The position numbers were made by a program, and so were the translations under genes. The notes below the pieces were generated by a model. It did no database searches, was not told the DNA's origin, and saw nothing but the letters and a program-made list of their open reading frames with translations. From DASPXY01 sp038227745 (lineage in GTDB: Bacteria > Planctomycetota > Planctomycetia > Gemmatales > Gemmataceae), in NCBI GenBank assembly GCA_038227745.1, contig JBBRPS010000118.1, forward strand, positions 1 through 16,736: a stretch of 16,736 nt of DNA, written 5' to 3'. Positions 12,553-16,736 of the stretch are shown here, one piece after another (the first letter of the stretch is position 1; each line of letters starts with the position of its first letter).

Positions 12553-14580
12553 GTGAAGATTCCCCTCGGGATTCCGGCCCTGGCGCTGGCCGCGTGTGCG
12601 GCCCTGGCCGACGGGCCGCAAGACAACGTCGCCGACAAGGTCCGCCCCGTTCCGCCCCCAGGCATCCAGCTCTCCGCCGACGACCACCAGGAACTCTCCG
12701 CGGGCGCCGAGGCGCTCGGCCGCGAGATCGACGCCCTGCGCGGCGCCCTCGAGAAGAAGCCGGCCCTGCTCGAACTGCTCCCCGACGTGCAGATCTATCA
12801 CAACGCCGTCCGCTACGCGCTGAAGTACAACGAGTTCTTCAAGCCTCCCGAGATCCTCGTCGCGCGGAAACTCCTTCAGCAAGGCCGCGAACGCGCGAAG
12901 CTATTGCGCGCGGGCAAGGCGCCGTGGGCGACGGCGACCGGCCTGGTGGCGCGCGGCTACGTCTCGCGCATCGACGGCTCGGTGCAGCCCTACGGCCTCG
13001 TCGTGCCCGCCACCTACCGCCCCGACACGCCGTTCCGCCACCGCCTCGATGTCTGGTATCACGGCCGCGGCGAGACGCTGAGCGAAGTGAATTTCCTGAA
13101 CGAGCGCCAGAAATCGCCCGGCCCGTTCACGCCGGCGAACGCCTTCGTGCTGCACCCCTACGGCCGTTACAGCAACGCCAACCACTTCGCCGGCGAGATG
13201 GATACCTTCGAGGCGCTCGACCAGGTTCGCAGGCACTACCCGATCGACGACAACCGTCTGGTGGTGCGCGGTTTCTCGATGGGTGGGGCGGCGTGCTGGA
13301 ACTTCGCCGTCCACTACAGCGGGCTGTGGGCGGCGGCCGCTCCGGGCGCCGGCTTCTCCGAGACGCCCGATTTCCTGCGCGTCTTCCAGAAGGAGAAGCT
13401 CGCGCCGACGTGGTATGAGAAGAAGCTCTGGCACCTCTACGACTGCACCGACTGGGCGGTCAACCTCACCAACTGCCCGACGGTCGCGTACAGCGGCGAG
13501 AAGGACACGCAGAAGCAGGCGGCGGACGTGATGGCCCGCGCCCTGGCCGCCGAGGGCATGACGCTGGTCCACATCATCGGTCCCGGCACCGGCCACTCGT
13601 ACCACCCCGCGGCACGCGCGGAGATCAATCGCCGCATCGACGCCCTCGCGGCGCGCGGCCGCGACCTGCTGCCAAAGCGCGTCCGCTTCACCACCTGGAC
13701 GCTGCGCTACAACCGCATGCAGTGGGTGACGGTGGACGGCCTGGGGCAGCACTGGGAGCGGGCGCGCGTGGACGCCGAGATCACCGGCCCGTCGACGGTG
13801 AAGGCGGCGACGCAGAACGTGACCGCCCTGACGCTGTCGATGGCGCCCGGCCTGTGTCCGCTCGACCCGACGCGCCGGCCGAAGGTGGTGCTGGACGGGC
13901 GCGAGGTCGAGGCGGCGCCCGTGATGTCCGACCGCTCATGGGTGGCGCACTTCCGCAAGGGGGCGCAGGGCTGGGAGGCGGCCTCGGCGGACGACGGCAC
14001 GCTGCGCAAGCGGCACGGCTTGCAGGGGCCGATCGACGACGCCTTCATGGACCGCTTCCTGATGGTGCGGCCGACGGGCCAGCCGCTGAACGAGAAGGTG
14101 AGCCGCTGGGTGAAGGCCGAGATGGCGCACGCGGTCGAGCACTGGCGGCGGCAGTTCCGCGGTGAGGCCCGCGTCAAGGACGACACCGAGGTGACGGAGG
14201 CCGACATCGCCGACAGCAACCTCGTGCTCTGGGGAGACTTCAGGAGCAACAAGCTCCTGGCGAAGATCCTCCGGAAGGCGCCGATCGCCTGGGATTGGCA
14301 TGCCCAGGGCGTGCGCTTCGGCCCGAAGCTGTTCCAGGGAGACCATTACGTCCCGGTGCTGATCTATCCGAACCCGCTGAACCCGAAGCGCTACGTGGTG
14401 CTCAACAGCGGCTTCACGTTCCGCGAGTACGACTATTTGAACAACGCGCGGCAGGTGCCGAAGCTGCCGGACTGGGCGGTGCTGGACGTGGACGTGCCGG
14501 CGACGCCGCGGCGTCCGGCCGGCATCGTGACGGCGGGGTTCTTCAATGAGCGCTGGGAGATGGCTGTAACATCCCAGTAG
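12553..14580 (+). CDS. Exported alpha/beta hydrolase (prolyl oligopeptidase/esterase-like)
   Basis: The product is 675 residues from GTG 12553, with GGAGAGG 8-15 bp upstream. The N-terminus MKIPLGIPALALAACAALA is a signal sequence. LAAC at 12-15 fits a lipobox, so the protein may be a lipoprotein, but signal peptidase I cleavage after ALA at about residue 19 is equally possible. The alpha/beta hydrolase core lies at about 110-370. The nucleophile elbow is GFSMGG with S242, followed by a probable acid D318 (SGEKDTQ) and H348 (GTGHSYH), a plausible Ser-Asp-His triad in the right order. The C-terminal half (about 375-675) is family-unassigned, with KVVLDGREVEAAPV and YPNPLNPKRYVVLNSG segments. 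It probably hydrolyses an ester or peptide substrate in the periplasm or at the cell surface; the substrate is unknown. Confidence 0.8.
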   Translation: MKIPLGIPALALAACAALADGPQDNVADKVRPVPPPGIQLSADDHQELSAGAEALGREIDALRGALEKKPALLELLPDVQIYHNAVRYALKYNEFFKPPEILVARKLLQQGRERAKLLRAGKAPWATATGLVARGYVSRIDGSVQPYGLVVPATYRPDTPFRHRLDVWYHGRGETLSEVNFLNERQKSPGPFTPANAFVLHPYGRYSNANHFAGEMDTFEALDQVRRHYPIDDNRLVVRGFSMGGAACWNFAVHYSGLWAAAAPGAGFSETPDFLRVFQKEKLAPTWYEKKLWHLYDCTDWAVNLTNCPTVAYSGEKDTQKQAADVMARALAAEGMTLVHIIGPGTGHSYHPAARAEINRRIDALAARGRDLLPKRVRFTTWTLRYNRMQWVTVDGLGQHWERARVDAEITGPSTVKAATQNVTALTLSMAPGLCPLDPTRRPKVVLDGREVEAAPVMSDRSWVAHFRKGAQGWEAASADDGTLRKRHGLQGPIDDAFMDRFLMVRPTGQPLNEKVSRWVKAEMAHAVEHWRRQFRGEARVKDDTEVTEADIADSNLVLWGDFRSNKLLAKILRKAPIAWDWHAQGVRFGPKLFQGDHYVPVLIYPNPLNPKRYVVLNSGFTFREYDYLNNARQVPKLPDWAVLDVDVPATPRRPAGIVTAGFFNERWEMAVTSQ

Positions 14581-14592
14581 GAGGCTACCTCT

Positions 14593-14620
14593 GGGCGCGG
14601 TAGCAGTCGCTACGCTGCCC
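14593..14620. terminator. Weak hairpin between convergent genes
   Basis: GGGC...GTAGC-AGTC-GCTAC...GCCC forms an imperfect stem in the 75-bp gap between the hydrolase stop and the end of the minus-strand acetyltransferase. There is no T-run on either side, so termination, if any, may be Rho-dependent. It is listed because it is the only structure in this convergent junction. Confidence 0.25.
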
Positions 14621-14655
14621 ACAATAAACGGGGAGTGGTCGGCGGTGCCTCGGAA

Positions 14656-15198
14656 CTACCGCGCCCCCGGCCACGGTCCCGGAGCCTCCGGCAGCAACTC
14701 CTTGAGGGTCACCTCCTCGCGGTAGACACGGAACCCACGGGCGCGGTAGTTCGCCAGCGCCTGCGGGTGGTCCAGCGTGCAGGTGTGCAGCCAGACGCGC
14801 CGCGCCCCCCGCGCCCACCCGCGCTCGACCGCCACCGTCAGCAGGTGGCCGCCCAGCCCCCGCCCGACGAACGCCGGCAGCAGGCCGAAATACGCCACCT
14901 CCATGTCGCCACCCGGTTGCGCCTCCAGCTCGAAGTACCCCGCGGGCACGCCGGCCACCGACAGCACCCACGTCTCCAGCTCCGGCCGGCCCAGGTAAGC
15001 CTGCCACTGGCGATAGGTCCACGGCAGGCGCTCGGTCCAGTACCAGTCGCCGCCGACCGCCGTGTAGAAGAAGCGGTTCAGCTCCGGCATCGGCGGCCCC
15101 ACGCGCCCCACGACCACGTCGGCGCGGTCCGACCGCTTCGGCCGGAGGTCGCCCGGGACAGTCATTTCCAGGTAATAGGTGGTGACGTCAGCGTGCAT
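14656..15198 (-). CDS. GNAT-family N-acetyltransferase (second gene of pair)
   Basis: The product is 180 residues from the ATG at 15198. The acetyl-CoA pyrophosphate-binding motif is FVGRGLGGHLL, with R113-G-L-G-G117. The flanking VAYFGLLPAF strand and the AxxNYRARGFRVYREE end (ALANYRARGF) are typical of GNATs. The N-terminal part (YWTERLPWTYRQWQAYLGRPE) is tryptophan/tyrosine-rich and is probably the acceptor-binding side. The substrate is not predictable. The gene starts 29 nt after the stop of the upstream acetyltransferase, so the two form an operon. No clear Shine-Dalgarno precedes ATG 15198. An in-frame TTG at 15225 is an alternative start nine codons upstream. Confidence 0.8.
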   Translation of the reverse strand: MHADVTTYYLEMTVPGDLRPKRSDRADVVVGRVGPPMPELNRFFYTAVGGDWYWTERLPWTYRQWQAYLGRPELETWVLSVAGVPAGYFELEAQPGGDMEVAYFGLLPAFVGRGLGGHLLTVAVERGWARGARRVWLHTCTLDHPQALANYRARGFRVYREEVTLKELLPEAPGPWPGAR

Positions 15199-15227
15199 GG
15201 CAATCGCGCTCTGTGAAATCGCCAACC

Positions 15228-15770
15228 TCAGCGCTCCCCTTCCTGAAGCCGACGGAAACCGTCGCGGTCGATGGCGTATTGCGCCAGCTGCTGCGAGCGG
15301 CACTCCACCATGCCCTCGAACGTCAACCCCGCCTTCTCCAGCACCCTCACGGAGCGGATGTTCTCGGGCACGACCAGGCCGATGATCCGCTCCAGGTTGA
15401 GCCGCTCGAAGCCGTGGCGGACGCAGGGGACGGTGGCCTCGGTCGCCAGGCCGGCGTCCCAGCAGGCCCGCAGCAGGCGGTAGCCGACGTCCACCGCCTT
15501 CACGTCGTCCAGGTACTTCAGCCCCGCGAAGCCGATCACCTTGCCGTCGGCCTTGTGGACGCACGCCCAGCGGCTGAAGCCGTGTTTCGCGTAATCGGCG
15601 ATGGGGTGAGCGCGCAGGATCGCCCGCGCGTCGTCGGCGTCCCTGACGACATGACCATCCCCCGTGAACCGGGTCACCTCGGGGTCGCGGTTCAACTCGC
15701 AGAACGCTGGGGCGTCGTCCTCGGTGAACTCGCGGAGCAGCAGGCGTGCCGTCTCCAGAATCGTCGCCAT
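15228..15770 (-). CDS. GNAT-family N-acetyltransferase, RimJ/RimL type
   Basis: The product is 180 residues from ATG 15770, with a GGGGG-rich stretch just upstream. The frame is open to 15920, but MATILETARLLLREFTEDDAP is the standard start of the RimJ/RimL-like acetyltransferases (Acetyltransf_3), so the longer form is rejected. The acetyl-CoA-binding region is YRLLRACWDAGLATEA (97-112), followed by NLERIIGLVVPENIRSVRVLEKAGLTFEG, all typical of the family. Members acetylate N-termini of ribosomal proteins or small-molecule amines, and this member's substrate is unknown. It is the first gene of a two-gene minus-strand operon with the acetyltransferase ending at 14656. Both happen to encode 180 residues but are not close paralogues. 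Confidence 0.87.
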   Translation of the reverse strand: MATILETARLLLREFTEDDAPAFCELNRDPEVTRFTGDGHVVRDADDARAILRAHPIADYAKHGFSRWACVHKADGKVIGFAGLKYLDDVKAVDVGYRLLRACWDAGLATEATVPCVRHGFERLNLERIIGLVVPENIRSVRVLEKAGLTFEGMVECRSQQLAQYAIDRDGFRRLQEGER

Positions 15771-15827
15771 GGTGCCCCCGTGGAAGAACGTGTCGTGGGG
15801 CGGGCAACAAACCCGACCGCCGGAGAC

Positions 15828-15833
15828 AGTATA
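15828..15833 (-). promoter_or_regulatory. Possible -10 element for the acetyltransferase operon
   Basis: Read on the minus strand, TATACT lies about 58 bp upstream of the ATG at 15770. It is one mismatch from TATAAT in an otherwise GC-rich stretch. No good -35 hexamer is seen at 16-18 bp (TTCGCG at 18 bp is weak). Confidence 0.35.
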
Positions 15834-15931
15834 ACCGGGGCGCCGCACCCGCGCGAAGGGAATCCGTTCAGCCACGAAAATGGATTGCATTGCGCCCCGA
15901 CACACACACCGGCTTTGCATCGCATTAGCCT

Positions 15932-15964
15932 CCTGTAATGCGTTACAGGCGGGCGCAACGCATT
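15932..15964. promoter_or_regulatory. Nested palindromes between the PIN gene and acetyltransferase operon
   Basis: CCTGTAA-TGCG-TTACAGG (15932-15949) is a perfect 7-bp hairpin. AATGCGTT (15937-15944) also pairs exactly with AACGCATT (15957-15964), giving two mutually exclusive stems. A further related CGCATTA is at 15921-15927. The site overlaps the annotated end of the PIN frame and lies upstream of the operon promoter, so it may be an operator or a terminator for the PIN gene. Confidence 0.35.
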
Positions 15965-16596
15965 CGCCTAGACTTATTGGGAGGCAGGGGCGGGCGCAGG
16001 TGGCGGCGAAGCCGGTGGCGGCGGTGATGTGAGCGGAGGTGACTTCGGCGGCGTCCAGTCAGCGCTCCTGAGTTTTTTGGCCACCTGCCAGCGGCTACCA
16101 CCTGCGCAACGGCTTCTTCGATGCGCTGCATTTCCACGTTTCGGTCCTTCGTCGCAAACACAATGTTATACTGGAGGGCGACACTCACAATTAAAAGGTC
16201 GCGCTCGTCAATCCCGATCCATTTGGCGGTTTCGCGGACACGAAGTTCGTCGGGCAGTTTCTCATGATGACTCCGCATCTTGCCGCCCCTGAGCGTTCCG
16301 TACAACTCCCACAGTTTTGCTCGGACAAGGGCGTATGGTTCAATCGTATGGTAGTCGATGCCGAAGTGTAGGGGATGGTCCTCGAAGAATTGTCGCACCT
16401 CTTTCCGCTGCCTGGGGTCGCCGGGAGTAACTTTTGCCATTCCGTACTCGATTTCGGCGATGGCAATGATGGGGAGGGCTATTTTTGAATCGCGCGGAAT
16501 AAGATCGTAAAACGCCCTTACATGGAGGTAATCAGGGTTTGCCTTATTGGCCAGCACCGAGATTACGTTCGTGTCGAGTAAGTAGTCGTCAACCAG
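15943..16596 (-). CDS. VapC-like PIN-domain ribonuclease toxin, start missing and C-terminus probably frameshifted
   Basis: Numbered from CTG 16596, the frame reads LVDDYLLDTNVISVLANK. PIN-domain acidic residues are all present: D8 (LLDTN), E48 (AIAEIEYG), D133 (IDERDLLIVSVAL) and D151 (FATKDRN). This is characteristic of VapC toxins, which cleave tRNA or rRNA and are held by a VapB antitoxin. No ATG, GTG or TTG precedes the first Asp in frame. GTG 16557 would cut it off, and the nearest ATG (16607) is in another frame. After about residue 175 (WPKN) the frame turns into an Arg/His-rich tail to 15943. A -1 shift at the AAAAAAC tract (16078-16072) would instead give KKLRSADWTPPKSPP... and stop at 15974. 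The gene is visibly less GC-rich than its neighbours, suggesting acquisition. It may be a pseudogene. Confidence 0.65.
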   Translation of the reverse strand: MVDDYLLDTNVISVLANKANPDYLHVRAFYDLIPRDSKIALPIIAIAEIEYGMAKVTPGDPRQRKEVRQFFEDHPLHFGIDYHTIEPYALVRAKLWELYGTLRGGKMRSHHEKLPDELRVRETAKWIGIDERDLLIVSVALQYNIVFATKDRNVEMQRIEEAVAQVVAAGRWPKNSGALTGRRRSHLRSHHRRHRLRRHLRPPLPPNKSRRMRCARL

Positions 16597-16631
16597 GCCT
16601 TGATCATCGTTTCGGCCGGCCCCCTGGCCCC

Positions 16632-16736
16632 TCAGGCGGCCCGCAGCCGCCGCCGTGCCGGCCGCGCCGGCACGGGCAGCCGCTCCAGCAGCCAGTCAAA
16701 CAGGTCCGCCGGCTGGCCCCCGAAGAACCGCTCCGC
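16632..16736 (-). CDS. C-terminal end of an unidentified gene (window edge)
   Basis: The minus-strand frame is open from the window edge to a TGA at 16634-16632 and encodes 34 residues, including AERFFGGQPADLFDWLLERL followed by an Arg/Pro/Ala-rich tail. The composition is GC-rich and protein-like, in contrast to the adjacent PIN gene. Its stop is about 35 bp upstream of the PIN frame in the same direction, the place where a VapB-type antitoxin would lie, but the fragment is too short to identify. Confidence 0.4.
   Translation of the reverse strand, partial: AERFFGGQPADLFDWLLERLPVPARPARRRLRAA

Noticed and set aside
14656..15810. 384-residue acetyltransferase beginning at 15810
   Set aside because: The first 200 codons overlap the upstream RimJ/RimL-type gene out of frame. 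The GNAT domain begins near ATG 15198.

Overview
The window is GC-rich bacterial DNA carrying long, dense ORFs. It most resembles a planctomycete of the Gemmata type. The pointers are a Ser/Thr kinase joined to a GYF_2 domain, an exported Ser-His-Asp hydrolase with a large family-unassigned C-terminal half, and abundant long palindromic repeats, one of which is read in frame as 'SPKRKRGED...SLALRA'. This assignment is inference from gene style; no marker gene is present.

Layout. At 1-716 there are two tandem small membrane-anchored proteins with a BamE/SmpA-like motif. 717-1271 has no protein gene but holds the 5' half of a CAU-anticodon tRNA on the minus strand (988-1026), a terminator-like hairpin, and three related 22-bp palindromes. 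A short-chain dehydrogenase follows (1272-2030), then a large multidomain kinase with a good sigma70-type promoter (2132-4789). 4790-5594 is an 805-bp non-coding region with two inverted arrays of a GCGTGCAGC repeat spaced at about 23 and 32-33 bp, an AT-rich segment with a DnaA-box-like site, and palindromes. It leads directly into a RepA-type replication initiator (5595-7091), so together they look like an iteron replication origin. Next is a 1127-residue Eco57I-like N6-adenine methyltransferase/restriction enzyme (7176-10559) whose methylase domain contains three tandem in-frame copies of an 87-bp palindromic element. Glucose-6-phosphate dehydrogenase (10786-12372) sits between two intergenic palindromes. 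An exported Ser-His-Asp hydrolase (12553-14580) follows.

On the minus strand at the right end are a two-gene acetyltransferase operon (15770 to 14656), a VapC-like PIN-domain gene with no clean start and a likely or programmed frameshift (about 16596 to 15943), and the last 34 codons of an unidentified gene at the edge.

The genes do not form one pathway. The functional core is the replication module (iterons plus initiator) followed 84 bp later by a restriction-modification gene, embedded among ordinary metabolic genes. This fits either an integrated or formerly autonomous replicon, a megaplasmid carrying zwf, or an unusual second origin. No partition, integrase or conjugation gene is visible, so the choice cannot be made from this window.
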